DNA of 64,000 nt, taken from positions 21,404 to 85,403 of the forward strand of contig NZ_JAUSKL010000038.1 in assembly GCF_030646925.1 (NCBI RefSeq). The letters run 5' to 3'. Below the pieces are notes generated by a model. It was not told the origin of the DNA. It made no database searches and was given only the letters and a program-made list of their open reading frames with translations. Source of the DNA: Candidatus Binatus sp. (GTDB taxonomy: Bacteria > Desulfobacterota > Binatia > Binatales > Binataceae). A program made the translations under genes and the position numbers. Positions within the stretch are counted from its first letter, which is position 1. Each line of letters begins with the position of its first letter. Positions 16,983 through 26,400 of the stretch are shown piece after piece.

Positions 16983-18839
16983 ATGTACCAACGCCGCCTG
17001 CCGATCGGAGCGGAAATTGATGCGGGTGGATCGGCGCACTTTCGAGTCTGGGCGCCTAAGTGCAAGCGCGTGTGCGTCGCGGTCGAGCAGGGCGATAGGT
17101 ACTCTCTGGCTCGCGATGAGGATGGATACTTTGCCGGCGTCGCGTCACAGCTAGCTGCGGGGAGTCGGTACCGATTCCAGCTTGATGACGACGCGAAGCT
17201 ATATCCCGACCCTTGCTCCCGCTTTCAGCCTGAAGGGCCGCATGGACCAAGTGAGTTAATCGACCCGTTGTCCTACCGATGGAGTGACTCGAACTGGAAA
17301 GGATGCTCCCTGTCAGGGCAGGTTATCTACGAACTTCATGTTGGCACTTTTACGCCTGAAGGCACTTGGACCGCCGCCGCTGAACAACTGGAGGAACTGG
17401 CAAAGGTGGGTATCACCGTGATCGAGATGATGCCCGTCGCTGATTTTGCCGGCAGTTTTGGCTGGGGCTACGATGGTGTCGATTTGTTTGCGCCATACCA
17501 TTGCTATGGCAGGCCGGATGATTTGCGCGCCTTTATCGATCGCGCTCATCAGGTTGCCATAGGTGTGATCCTGGATGTCGTTTACAACCATATCGGGCCT
17601 GATGGGAACTATCTCAAGAAGTTTGCCGATGACTACTTCACCGATCGCTATCGCACTGATTGGGGCGAGGCGCTGAATTTTGAAGGCCGGTACTCCGGAC
17701 CAGTTCGCGAGTTCTTTACGACCAACGCTCGCTATTGGATCGAGGAATTTCACTTCGATGGCTTGCGGCTGGATGCGACGCAACAAATAATCGACAGCTC
17801 GCCGACTCACATACTAACCGAAGTTGGACGCGCTGTTCGGAAAGCTGCCGGCTCGCGCGCCACAGTCGTCGTTGCCGAGAATGAACTGCAAGACGCAAGA
17901 CAGATCCGGCCTGTCGCGCAAGGCGGCTACGGCCTGGATGCTATGTGGAACGACGACTTTCATCATACGGCGATGGTAGCCATGACCGGCCAGAACGAAG
18001 CCTATTACACCGACTACGGCGGACGTCCGCAGGAATTCATCTCATGCGCTAAGCACGGGTTCCTTTACCAGGGACAGCGCTATGCGTGGCGGCATGGCGC
18101 GCGTGGCGGCGCGGCGCTCGGTATCAAGCCGGAACAATTCATCACGTTTATTCAAAATCACGATCAGGTTGCGAATTCCGTACGCGGCGAACGCTGCCAC
18201 TTTATGTCGAATCGCGGTCTTTACAAGGCGATGACCGCGCTGCTGCTGCTTACGCCTAACACGCCGATGCTGTTCCAGGGCCAGGAGTTCGCGGCGAACA
18301 GCAGCTTCATGTTCTTTGCCGACCATCAACCTGAGCTAGCCGCGGCGGTTCGCGAGGGCCGCGGTAAGTTCATGGCCCAGTTTCCAAGCGTGGCGGCGCT
18401 CGAGCGGATTCATCTTTTAGCGGATCCGTCGGCGCGCGAAACGTTCCTCAATTCGAAGCTGGACTTTCGCGATCGCGAGCGCAACGCATGGGCCTATAGG
18501 ATGCATCGCGATCTGCTGGCTTTGCGCCGCGGTGATCGCGTGTTTGCGTCGCAAGCGAGGTCGGTCGATGGCGCGGTGCTCGACACCGACGCATTTTTGC
18601 TCCGATTCTTTGGCGAGGGCGGCGACGATCGCTTGCTGCTGATCAATCTGGGCCGCGCACTCCCGATGAAGATTGTTCCGGAACCGCTGATCGCTCCGCC
18701 CGCCGACCGGGCGTGGAGGTTGCTATGGTCAAGCGAATCCGGCGACTACCTGGGCTCGGGCGCGATTCATCCGGAATCCGAGCGCGGCTGGCGGCTCCCC
18801 GGCTTTTCTGCAAGCGTGCTGGCATCGACTTTACGCTAG
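16983..18839 (+). CDS. treZ: Malto-oligosyltrehalose trehalohydrolase TreZ
   Basis: 618 residues from the ATG at 16983 (AGGAA 8 nt upstream); a 17-residue longer frame from 16932 is less likely. The N-terminal carbohydrate-binding Ig-like domain starts with HFRVWAPKCKRVCV. The GH13 barrel has DVVYNHIGPDGNY, the nucleophile Asp in DGLRLDAT (about 264), the acid/base Glu in VVVAENE (about 299) and the third acid in FIQNHDQVANS. The GWGYDGVDLFAPYHCYG loop is typical of TreZ. The enzyme releases trehalose from maltooligosyl-trehalose made by TreY. No treY or treX is nearby, so the partner must be elsewhere or the enzyme works on other glucans. Confidence 0.9.
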   Translation: MYQRRLPIGAEIDAGGSAHFRVWAPKCKRVCVAVEQGDRYSLARDEDGYFAGVASQLAAGSRYRFQLDDDAKLYPDPCSRFQPEGPHGPSELIDPLSYRWSDSNWKGCSLSGQVIYELHVGTFTPEGTWTAAAEQLEELAKVGITVIEMMPVADFAGSFGWGYDGVDLFAPYHCYGRPDDLRAFIDRAHQVAIGVILDVVYNHIGPDGNYLKKFADDYFTDRYRTDWGEALNFEGRYSGPVREFFTTNARYWIEEFHFDGLRLDATQQIIDSSPTHILTEVGRAVRKAAGSRATVVVAENELQDARQIRPVAQGGYGLDAMWNDDFHHTAMVAMTGQNEAYYTDYGGRPQEFISCAKHGFLYQGQRYAWRHGARGGAALGIKPEQFITFIQNHDQVANSVRGERCHFMSNRGLYKAMTALLLLTPNTPMLFQGQEFAANSSFMFFADHQPELAAAVREGRGKFMAQFPSVAALERIHLLADPSARETFLNSKLDFRDRERNAWAYRMHRDLLALRRGDRVFASQARSVDGAVLDTDAFLLRFFGEGGDDRLLLINLGRALPMKIVPEPLIAPPADRAWRLLWSSESGDYLGSGAIHPESERGWRLPGFSASVLASTLR

Positions 18840-18950
18840 TAGGCGAGCACGGTACGCCTCTCTTACCATCGAGTTTTGCTAGCTGAATCGCCGCGGGTCA
18901 GGAATGATTGTCGCCAGACAGTCCAACTGTCCGCCGGTGGTGGATAGCAG

Positions 18951-19997
18951 ATGGAATATTCGAAGCAACTAGGCGCAATAACTGATGCGCAAATCCAGCA
19001 GGCGTTGAACCACTTCAACCTGGGCGAGTTGCTGCGAGCAGAACCTGTTCCGTTCGGATTGTTCGGACAGAATGTTTTCGTGACTAGCACGGCGGGCCAG
19101 TACGTGCTGCGGGGCGCGCCGCATACTCCGTCGCAGTTTCCAGCCGAGCAGTACTACACTGGCGAACTGCATCGCCGGACGTCGGTTCCAGTCTCGTGGC
19201 CCTACCTGATCGATGAGTCGCGGGCGATCTTTGGCTGGAGCTACGTGCTTATGCCGCGGATGCCGGGAATCAACGTGGACGATCGCGAAGTGCGCGGCCG
19301 GCTGTCAGACACGGACCGAATCGCGATCGCGCGCGCGATGGCCGAAAACCTGGTTGCGATGCAATCTCTCACTCATAGCGAGACCGGCCGCTGGGATTTA
19401 GCGACGAACACGATCCGGCCGTTCGACCTGGAGCATGAGATCGCGTGGTGGTTTCCGCGTGCGCCGCTCGATCAGGATGAGACGCGACGGATCGGCAGCG
19501 CCGAACAAATCGAAGGACTGATCAGAACTTTTGCGCGGCGCTCGAAAGCCGCCGACCATGGCGAGGACCTGGACTGGGTCGAACGAGTTCTCGCCGCCGC
19601 GCACGACGCTCTGCGAATTTTGTTCGAGCCGTGCTTCGTGATGGAGGATTACAAGCTCGGCAACGTCGTCTTGAGCGATACAGCGGGGCGATGGCGCGTG
19701 AGCGGTGTGTTCGATTTGGCGGGCTCGTACTTCGGCGACGGCGAAAGCGATCTTTCGCGGACGGTTGCCAGCTATCTCGATGAGAACGCATCGCTCGCGC
19801 GCGAATTCCTGCTGACTTACCTGAAGCTGCGACCGGCGCGCGACGGATTCGCCGAGCGATTTCGCGCATACATGCTGCACGATCGGCTGATCATTTGGGA
19901 TTACGTGCAGCGGCATGAGCCTGAGGTTGCGGCGAAGATGGGTTCGCTGCGCGATTGGGCTGAAAGATACGTCGAGGCGCTGGCCGGACTTTACTGA
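18951..19997 (+). CDS. APH-like phosphotransferase (aminoglycoside/choline kinase fold)
   Basis: 348 residues. The kinase-like fold is visible: N-lobe (FGLFGQNVFVTSTAGQYVLR), hinge (WSYVLMPRMPGINV), catalytic loop as VMEDYKLGNVVL where HGD is replaced by MED, and the metal-binding Asp in GVFDLAGSYFGDGESDLSR. Members phosphorylate small molecules such as antibiotics, choline or sugars, but many are uncharacterised. Loss of the His of HGD is common in subfamilies; Asp and Asn are kept. It follows treZ in the same direction by 111 bp; a trehalose/maltose kinase role (as in Mak) would be speculative. Confidence 0.75.
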   Translation: MEYSKQLGAITDAQIQQALNHFNLGELLRAEPVPFGLFGQNVFVTSTAGQYVLRGAPHTPSQFPAEQYYTGELHRRTSVPVSWPYLIDESRAIFGWSYVLMPRMPGINVDDREVRGRLSDTDRIAIARAMAENLVAMQSLTHSETGRWDLATNTIRPFDLEHEIAWWFPRAPLDQDETRRIGSAEQIEGLIRTFARRSKAADHGEDLDWVERVLAAAHDALRILFEPCFVMEDYKLGNVVLSDTAGRWRVSGVFDLAGSYFGDGESDLSRTVASYLDENASLAREFLLTYLKLRPARDGFAERFRAYMLHDRLIIWDYVQRHEPEVAAKMGSLRDWAERYVEALAGLY

Positions 19998-20791
19998 CGA
20001 TCTTCATTAGCCGATGCGTGCGGTTGATTCGCGGCGATAAATCGGAGCATCAGGCTCTGCAACTCCTGACTGTGCGGGCCGTGAAGAATCGCGGTGCCGT
20101 GAGCGCTGCCCGGCAAGGATTGAAATGACTTCGGCGCCTTCGCTGACTTGTAAAGGATCTCCGGCTGACCCGCCACGAGCGCATCGCCGGTCGAAGTCAC
20201 GAACAGTATCGGCGCCTTCACTTCCCGCACGGCCTGACTGACGTCGAGACCGCCGAAACTAGACGGCACAGAAATGCAGATGACGCCGGCTACCGGGTTT
20301 CCCACCGCGACGAGAATCGCAGCCTCGGCGCCGAGGCTTGCGCCGGCGAAGAAAATCGTCGGGACGCGCGGACGCATGAATTCGTAGGCCGCGAGCAAAT
20401 CGCGATCGGCAAACTCGGTGCCCGATCTTCCTTCGGATTCGGTGAAGCCACGAAAGTCGAAGGTGAGCGCCTGATAGCCGTGATCGGCGAGCACTTTCGC
20501 AAAGTCGGTCCAGTCCGACTGATCGGCGGGGTACATGTGCGCCAGGATCACTCCCGTCGCGCCGCGACCATAGAGATGCCCGCGCAGCAGCACGCCGTCC
20601 GAAGTGGTGAATGACACATGCTCGCCGCCTAAATCCGGCTGCGCGTAGCCGGCGAGACTTGCCGGTGTCGGCGATGGGACCGGCGTCGCCGCGGCGGCTT
20701 GCGTCGAGTAACCAGCCGAACTGGAGCATCCGGCCGCGACGATCATGATGATCGCAAAGAGCGTCGAGGCGGCGACAATGCGTATCGACAC
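19991..20791 (-). CDS. Alpha/beta hydrolase lipoprotein
   Basis: About 266 residues from a GTG at 20791; the longer frame to 20896 overlaps the upstream gene and is less likely. The N-terminus is a lipoprotein signal (STLFAIIMIVAAGC), then a Pro/Thr linker (TPVPSPTPASLAGYA), then an alpha/beta hydrolase with nucleophile elbow GASLGAE, acid in VTSTGDAL and His in GSAHGTAIL. The GVILAHMYPADQSDWTDFAK and LTFDFRGFTESEG segments resemble dienelactone-hydrolase-like or bacterial lipoprotein hydrolases. Probably anchored in the envelope; substrate unknown. Its 3' end overlaps the convergent phosphotransferase gene by 7 bases. Confidence 0.75.
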   Translation of the reverse strand: MSIRIVAASTLFAIIMIVAAGCSSSAGYSTQAAAATPVPSPTPASLAGYAQPDLGGEHVSFTTSDGVLLRGHLYGRGATGVILAHMYPADQSDWTDFAKVLADHGYQALTFDFRGFTESEGRSGTEFADRDLLAAYEFMRPRVPTIFFAGASLGAEAAILVAVGNPVAGVICISVPSSFGGLDVSQAVREVKAPILFVTSTGDALVAGQPEILYKSAKAPKSFQSLPGSAHGTAILHGPHSQELQSLMLRFIAANQPHASANEDRQ

Positions 20792-20829
20792 CCCACGCAG
20801 ATCGATCAGCCGGGCGCGAATCGTCGCAC

Positions 20830-21435
20830 CTATTCGAGTCGCGGGAAGCACACCAGTTCCGGCGTGAGGGTGTAGCCGTAGGTTCTGCCTCGCCATTGGA
20901 ACTTGCCTTGCGGCCCGCCAAAGACTTCGGTTACCGTCGCGATTTTCAGGCTCTCATCGTAGTTGTCGGATTGTATGGGCGCGTAGGCGAGGAATTGGCT
21001 GGCGCCTTTGGTGAGCGCGGGTCGAAGCTGCGGCCGGAAGTCGAGTTGAGCGATTCCCGGCTTCGGCGCCCATCCGCGCGACGGATCATTTTTGGCGCTA
21101 ACGACCGCCCATCGCGGCGCCGAATCATGCGCAACCAAAACCCATTGGCGGCTCTCGATAGTGCCGTCATTTTCCATGCGCAGTTCCTCGATTCCCGGTG
21201 TGGTGCGCGCCAATTGATTGCAATGCTCTTGCAACTCCTCCTTCGGGACAACCACTCCGTTTCTCGAGAGTAGGGCAGCTCCGCCAGCATTCAGCGCGGC
21301 GTTCGCCGGTCCCGCGTCAGCGGGTAAGTTTGCGACCGCGGCGCGCGAGCATCCGCCGAGCGTCGCGCACAGAAATCCAACCACAATCGCGAACCGCCGC
21401 GTTCGCACGCTATCGCCGAGCGCCCTCATCGTCAT
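20830..21435 (-). CDS. Hypothetical lipoprotein
   Basis: 201 residues with a lipobox (FLCATLGGC) after an Arg-rich N-terminus. The mature region has no repeated or catalytic motif that I recognise; WVLVAHDSAPRWAVVSAKND and FQWRGRTYGYTLTPELVCF are its most ordered parts. It overlaps the 3' end of the TPM gene upstream by 26 bases and precedes the hydrolase lipoprotein, so a shared transcript lemA-TPM-TPM-lipoprotein-hydrolase is plausible. Confidence 0.6.
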   Translation of the reverse strand: MTMRALGDSVRTRRFAIVVGFLCATLGGCSRAAVANLPADAGPANAALNAGGAALLSRNGVVVPKEELQEHCNQLARTTPGIEELRMENDGTIESRQWVLVAHDSAPRWAVVSAKNDPSRGWAPKPGIAQLDFRPQLRPALTKGASQFLAYAPIQSDNYDESLKIATVTEVFGGPQGKFQWRGRTYGYTLTPELVCFPRLE

Positions 21436-22018
21436 CAGCCACAGGATGATACGTGGCCAGCACGGCGCCGCAAGCCTCGATCGCAGCGATTACGCCGTCA
21501 ACGATACGTCCCGATTTCACCGTCGCAAGAAAATCGGCGACGATTTTGCTCCAGACGGTCTCGGGCGCCAGCGCGTGCGTCGCACGATCAGCAATGATTT
21601 CGACGTAATGCTCGCCGAGCGACACGAACAGCAGAATCCGGCGTTGATGGGGATTGCCGCCGTCGTGCGCGGCAAATTCGCGGCGCGCGAGTTGTCGCGC
21701 GTGAGTCTGCTTGATCCGCTTCGACACCAGCATCATCCTGATCGGCATCCAGTCCAACAGCATCGTGAGCGCGATCAGAGTTATCAACTCGATCAGCACC
21801 ACGATGCGTGCACTAAGTGCCGGGCGCAGGATCGCGAGAACGCCGGCAACTGCGATCGCGCTTAGCGCGGCCGATAGTGGTGGATAAAGCGAATAGCGAT
21901 CGCTGACGCGGGTGACGACCAGATCGAGATCGGCGGCGGTACTGCGTTCGACAGCTCCGATCGCGGCGTCGATGCGCGCGTATTCTTCAGGCGTGAATCG
22001 ACTCTGCACAATCACCAA
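21410..22018 (-). CDS. TPM-domain membrane protein
   Basis: 202 residues with two central membrane helices (LYPPLSAALSAIAVAGVLAIL and ARIVVLIELITLIALTMLL) flanked by TPM-type segments (EYARIDAAIGAVERSTAADL at the N-terminus; RILLFVSLGEHYVEIIADRA after the helices). TPM domains occur in photosystem assembly and stress proteins and in bacterial YgcG-like proteins. It begins inside the end of the YgcG-like gene (7-base overlap), indicating coupled translation in a LemA-TPM-TPM operon. Molecular role unknown. Confidence 0.8.
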   Translation of the reverse strand: MVIVQSRFTPEEYARIDAAIGAVERSTAADLDLVVTRVSDRYSLYPPLSAALSAIAVAGVLAILRPALSARIVVLIELITLIALTMLLDWMPIRMMLVSKRIKQTHARQLARREFAAHDGGNPHQRRILLFVSLGEHYVEIIADRATHALAPETVWSKIVADFLATVKSGRIVDGVIAAIEACGAVLATYHPVADDDEGARR

Positions 22019-22797
22019 CTTCCCGAAGCGCCGCCGCCGCCGAATGAACCCCCGCCACCCGAGAATCCACCGCCGCCGCTGCCGCCTGAAAATCCGCCAC
22101 CGCCGCCTCTCCAGGGGTCATTGCCGTATGAACGACCCATCCGTCGAACAACGCTGTTCCGATTTCCCAAGCGGCTCCGGATCATCAGCAAAATCATCAA
22201 GATCACGGCGAGGATCGGGATCATTGAATTGAGATTGTTATCGTTCGAGACTCGCGGCGAGGTCGCTTCACTGCCGATCGAGGCGTCGCCGCCAAGCACT
22301 TTCACGATCGATGCGGTCGCGGCGAGCACGCCAGCGTTGAAATCGCCGCGCTTAAAGTTGGGCACCACATCCTGCTCGATGATGGTGCGGCTGATCGCGT
22401 CGGTAAGAGTGCCTTCGAGTCCGTAGCCGACTTCGATGCGAACCTTGTGTTCGGCCGGCGCGACGATCAGCATCGCGCCAGTGTTCTTGCCTTTCTGGCC
22501 GATACCCCAATGACGACCGAGTTGATATCCGAAATCCTCGATCGGATAGCCTTGCAGCGTCGGCAGGGTGACGACGACGACTTGCTGGCCGGTCGTCTGC
22601 TCGTGATGCGCCAGCATTTCGGTGAGCTGGCTCGTAGTCGAAGGATCGAGGATGCCGGCATCATCCACGACGCGGCCGGTGAGTTCAGGAAACTTCGGCT
22701 CGGCGGCAAAACTCGGCGCTGCGAACAACATCAACAGCACGAGCATCGCGCACGATGCTCGCGTGCAATCGTCGATTCTGTCGCGGCGCTGGAGCAT
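22012..22797 (-). CDS. YgcG-like TPM-domain protein with Gly-rich tail
   Basis: 261 residues: signal peptide (MLVLLMLFAAPSFA), TPM domain (GRVVDDAGILDPSTTSQLTE, then VRIEVGYGLEGTLTDAISRT), one C-terminal helix (SMIPILAVILMILLMI) and a Gly/Ser/Phe-rich tail. This order is that of the YgcG family, whose genes sit beside lemA. The ATG forms TGATG with the lemA stop. The tail (GGGGGFSGGSGGGGFSGG) is usual in the family. Probably an envelope protein of unknown role. Confidence 0.87.
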   Translation of the reverse strand: MLQRRDRIDDCTRASCAMLVLLMLFAAPSFAAEPKFPELTGRVVDDAGILDPSTTSQLTEMLAHHEQTTGQQVVVVTLPTLQGYPIEDFGYQLGRHWGIGQKGKNTGAMLIVAPAEHKVRIEVGYGLEGTLTDAISRTIIEQDVVPNFKRGDFNAGVLAATASIVKVLGGDASIGSEATSPRVSNDNNLNSMIPILAVILMILLMIRSRLGNRNSVVRRMGRSYGNDPWRGGGGGFSGGSGGGGFSGGGGSFGGGGASGSW

Positions 22798-23399
22798 CAG
22801 AATTTGACCGTCGGCGCCTGCTTCGCCTGCTCGCTGATGCTGAACGTCTCGCGAACTTTCAGGCTCGGGTAAACGATCGACGCCACGATGCGCCCCGGAA
22901 ACGTCCTCAGCTCGGTGTTGTACGCCTGCACCGCGAGGATGTAATCGCGGCGCGCCACTGCGATTCGATTCTCGGTGCCTTCGAGTTGCGATTGCAGCGC
23001 CAGAAAATTCTGGTCCGATTTCAGCGCAGGATAATTTTCCGTCACCACCAGCAGTCGTCCGAGCGCGCCGGTCAACGCGCCCTGGTTTTGCTCGAACTCG
23101 TGGAACTTCTCCGGATTCGACAGGATATCCGGAGGCAGTTGCATCTGAGTCGCCTTCGCGCGCGCCTCAACTACTTGCGTCAGCACCTGCTGTTCCTGCT
23201 TTGCATAACCCTTCACCGTCTCGACCAGGTTCGGAATCAGATCTGCGCGGCGCTGGTACTGATTGAGAACTTCGCTCCACGCCGCCTTCACTTGCTCGTC
23301 GAAAGTCGGCAATCGGTTGATGCCGCATCCTTCGACGGCGAGCAGCGCGGCGATGCAAATCAGAAAGTAGGAGAGGGGCTTAAGTTGCCTCGATCGCAT
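22797..23399 (-). CDS. lemA: LemA family protein
   Basis: 200 residues. An N-terminal membrane/lipoprotein-like segment (SYFLICIAALLAVEGC) is followed by the four-helix LemA body: VKAAWSEVLNQYQRRADLIP, NLVETVKGYAKQEQQVLTQV and the C-terminal VQAYNTELRTFPGRIVAS. LemA proteins are exported or membrane-anchored helical proteins without a settled function. It is the first gene of the operon with the two TPM-domain genes. Confidence 0.9.
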   Translation of the reverse strand: MRSRQLKPLSYFLICIAALLAVEGCGINRLPTFDEQVKAAWSEVLNQYQRRADLIPNLVETVKGYAKQEQQVLTQVVEARAKATQMQLPPDILSNPEKFHEFEQNQGALTGALGRLLVVTENYPALKSDQNFLALQSQLEGTENRIAVARRDYILAVQAYNTELRTFPGRIVASIVYPSLKVRETFSISEQAKQAPTVKF

Positions 23400-23514
23400 G
23401 CGGAAGTAGCCTCCTGGGTGACGCGTGGATCACCTGACCAAGAGACTATCACGCGCGGCAAATCGGCGGCCAAGTCGTATCGCGACGGTTCGGAAATTTC
23501 GCGCGACTGTTTTT

Positions 23515-24990
23515 CTAATCGCGAAATACCGGCGGACGAACGAATCCGCCGAATTCCTTTTCCGCCAACTGCGCGAAGCGAAGCGTCGTGCGATCCTCGA
23601 GATACGGTCCCGCGATTTGCAAGCCGGTCGGCATCCCATCGACGATGCGGCCGGTCGGCACCGCCGTCGCCGGCAAGTTTGCAACCGTGATAAGCCCGGG
23701 CCATTGAAGGTTGTCGAGATAGGGGCGCGGCTTGCCATCGACGAGCAGCGTTCGCGTGAACTGCCCGCCTTCCTCGATGCTCGACGTGTCATGAGGAAAC
23801 GCGACGGTCGGCATGATTGGGCATAGCAGGACGTCGTACTTTTCGAAGAAGGCGCGCCACGCGCGGCTGATATGCTCGCGCTTCTCGGCGTGGCGCGCGA
23901 ACTCCTGGTAACTCAGTCGGCCGGCGCGTGCGAATCGTGCGGCATAGCTCCGATCGTCGGGCGCAAAGGTGTCTGGAATCGGCGGCATGCCAGCGGCCAT
24001 CACGGCGATCAGGATGTTGAGATAGACGTCGTAGCTGTCGACGGGATCGATCTCCGGGCGCGCCTTGTCATCGACCTTCACGCCGGCGCGGCGAAGATCG
24101 TTTGCATATTCCTCCATCGCCTGCAGGCAGCGCGCATCGATCGTGTAGTGCTTCGCGTCGGCCCACATCGCGACCCGGAAATCGCTGAGCTTCTCGTGGC
24201 GGCTCGCCGGAATTCTCAGCGACCACGCAGTTTGATCGAGTTCCGCCGGCGATGCGAGCAGGTCCATCGCCAATTCCAGATCGTAAGCGCTGCGCGCGAG
24301 CGGACCGCCGACGCCCAGTTCAAAGTCGCTCAGGGACCCCGGCGGCGGTGGAATGTGGCCGCGCATCGGCACGATTCCATAGCTCGGCTTGTGGCCGTAC
24401 ACGCCGTTGAAATGAGCAGGGCATCGAATCGAACCGCCGATATCGCTGCCCAATTCAAGCGGAGTAAAACCTGACGCCAGCGCGGCAGCCGCGCCACCGG
24501 ACGATCCACCGACCGTGCGCTCGACGTTCCACGGATTTCGCGTCAGCCCAAACAGCGCGTTGTAGGACTGATGATCGGCGGCGCCGGTCGGGAGGTTGGT
24601 CTTGCCGAAGAAAATCGCGCCGGCGGAACGGAAGCGCGCAATCGCGTCGGCATCGCGGGCCGGCCGATGATTCGCGAGCGCATCGATTCCGCACGTCGCC
24701 GGCATCCCCACGACTTCCCACGAATCCTTGATCGTCAATGGCAGCCCGTGCAGCGCGCCCGACGCATGACCTCTCGCCCGCTCCTCATCCGCGCGCCGTG
24801 CAGCGTGCCGCGCATTGTCGGCGTCGAGCGCGATCACGGCATTCAGGTTGTCGTTGTGAGCCTTGACGCGCGCAAGCTGAAGATCGAGCAGTTCGAGCGA
24901 GCTCAATTCCCGCGCCTTGAGCATCGCGATCAGATCGGTCGCCGATTTGAATTGGATGGGCATTGATTTCGATTCGGCTTGCCTGGTCAT
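23515..24990 (-). CDS. Amidase signature family hydrolase
   Basis: About 491 residues from the ATG at 24990 (GAGGGACC just upstream). The amidase signature triad is visible: catalytic Lys in LPLTIKDSW, cis-Ser and nucleophile Ser in the block TVGGSSGGAAAALASG followed by ELGSDIGGSIRCPAHF. Such enzymes hydrolyse C-N bonds of amides, including Glu/Asp-tRNA, indoleacetamide, nylon oligomers or acyl amides. Not GatA: no gatC/gatB neighbours and the active-site surroundings differ. A second amidase lies at 32215-33660. The substrate is unknown. Confidence 0.88.
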   Translation of the reverse strand: MTRQAESKSMPIQFKSATDLIAMLKARELSSLELLDLQLARVKAHNDNLNAVIALDADNARHAARRADEERARGHASGALHGLPLTIKDSWEVVGMPATCGIDALANHRPARDADAIARFRSAGAIFFGKTNLPTGAADHQSYNALFGLTRNPWNVERTVGGSSGGAAAALASGFTPLELGSDIGGSIRCPAHFNGVYGHKPSYGIVPMRGHIPPPPGSLSDFELGVGGPLARSAYDLELAMDLLASPAELDQTAWSLRIPASRHEKLSDFRVAMWADAKHYTIDARCLQAMEEYANDLRRAGVKVDDKARPEIDPVDSYDVYLNILIAVMAAGMPPIPDTFAPDDRSYAARFARAGRLSYQEFARHAEKREHISRAWRAFFEKYDVLLCPIMPTVAFPHDTSSIEEGGQFTRTLLVDGKPRPYLDNLQWPGLITVANLPATAVPTGRIVDGMPTGLQIAGPYLEDRTTLRFAQLAEKEFGGFVRPPVFRD

Positions 24991-25160
24991 AAGGTCCCTC
25001 GATGCTGCGTTCCTTGTATCCTGAGCGAATTGACTCGTTCGGTCTTCGCGACATATCGCCTGCGGCCCCGCAACGCAACCAGCAAGGGGCATCCCGTCCG
25101 ATGCGAGCGGGTTCATTCCGCTCGATGCTTCCGCTATAGGCTTGAATCGGAGCGGTTCAA

Positions 25161-26312
25161 ATGGTCGCGAAGCTGGTACCGCTGGTACTGCGAAATCTTG
25201 GGCGGAATAGGCGCCGCACTCTCCTGACGATCCTGTCGATCGGAGTGTCGATTTTTGTGTTTGCGGCGCTCGCCAGCCTGCCGATGCTGGTCGATCAGAT
25301 CCTGCGCGATCGCGCCAACTCGCTCCGCGTCATTACGCACAGCAAGGTCAGCGTGATGTACCAGTTGCCGGTCGCATACCTGCATCAAGTAAAATCCGTT
25401 CCGCATGTCGAGGCCGTTTCTGCTTACACGCTCTTCCTTGCCACCTACCGCGATCCAAGCGTGCAACTGCCGGCTATCGCAGTGACTCCCGAGAATTTTC
25501 GGCAAATCTGGCCGGACTGGGGCCTCAGCGAAGCTACTGAACAGAAGTTCCTCGAGTCGCGTTCCGCCTGCATGGTCACGCGCGCGCTGATGCGCCAGTA
25601 CGGCTGGAAGATCGGCGACAACGTAATTCTGCACGGCACCATGTATCCGATCGACCTGCAAATAAAAATCGTCGGCGAAGTCGGCGATCGCGCGCCGGGC
25701 GTCGTGATCATTTTTCGCAGCGACTATCTCGACGAACTGATAGGACGCCCGGGCAAGGTCAACATCATCTGGTCGAAGATCGATAGTTCGCATTCGACGC
25801 AGCAGGTGATGGCGGATATCGATCGGATGTTCGCGAATTCGGCCGATGAAACTCAAACCGAGACCGAAACTGCGATGGTCAAGAACCGCGTTGGCGAAAT
25901 GAGTCTGATGATCAACGGGGCGAAGGCGCTGGCCGCGATCGTCATTTTCGCGATCGCGCTGGTCGCCGCCAATACGGCTGCGATGGCGGTGCGCGAGCGG
26001 CGCGGCGAAATCGCGGTGATGCGCGCGATTGGTTTCTCCCGCGATTCGATCGTCGTCGCGATCCTGGGCGAGGGCGTCGCGATCGGGATACTCGGCGGAC
26101 TGGTTGGATGCGCGATGGCGCGGGCGGGATTCGTCGCACTGCCGTATCTCGCGGCAGAACTCGGCCCGATTGCGCTGCAGCTCAAGATGTCGGCGCGGGT
26201 GCTGATCAGCAGCTTCGCGGTGGCTACGATCATCGGCGCGGCCAGTTCGCTGGTGCCGGCTTTCACCGCGACTCGCGGCAGCGTCGCGCGCTCGCTACGC
26301 CCGGTCGGTTGA
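25161..26312 (+). CDS. FtsX/MacB-type ABC transporter permease
   Basis: 383 residues with four helices in the MacB arrangement: N-terminal helix (RTLLTILSIGVSIFVFAALA), a periplasmic domain, then the FtsX core (NGAKALAAIVIFAIALVAAN, MAVRERRGEIAVMRAIGFSR, ILGEGVAIGILGGLVGCAMA, VLISSFAVATIIGAASSLVP). Starts with NLGRNRRR, typical of the family. The ATPase and any membrane-fusion partner are not encoded next to it; divergent amidase and a downstream MFS gene flank it. It must pair with an ATPase elsewhere, or be a mechanotransmission-type permease. Confidence 0.82.
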   Translation: MVAKLVPLVLRNLGRNRRRTLLTILSIGVSIFVFAALASLPMLVDQILRDRANSLRVITHSKVSVMYQLPVAYLHQVKSVPHVEAVSAYTLFLATYRDPSVQLPAIAVTPENFRQIWPDWGLSEATEQKFLESRSACMVTRALMRQYGWKIGDNVILHGTMYPIDLQIKIVGEVGDRAPGVVIIFRSDYLDELIGRPGKVNIIWSKIDSSHSTQQVMADIDRMFANSADETQTETETAMVKNRVGEMSLMINGAKALAAIVIFAIALVAANTAAMAVRERRGEIAVMRAIGFSRDSIVVAILGEGVAIGILGGLVGCAMARAGFVALPYLAAELGPIALQLKMSARVLISSFAVATIIGAASSLVPAFTATRGSVARSLRPVG

Positions 26313-26400
26313 GCGGGCTCGCGACTATTGCGCTGTCGCAGCGGCAGGTGAGTGCGATAAGATTCGCGCGTCGAAAACGTCAGGCATTAGCGAGGCATCT

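Noticed and set aside
23515..24990. GatA subunit of the tRNA amidotransferase
   Set aside because: No gatB/gatC nearby and a second amidase of similar type in the window; general amidase is the safer call.
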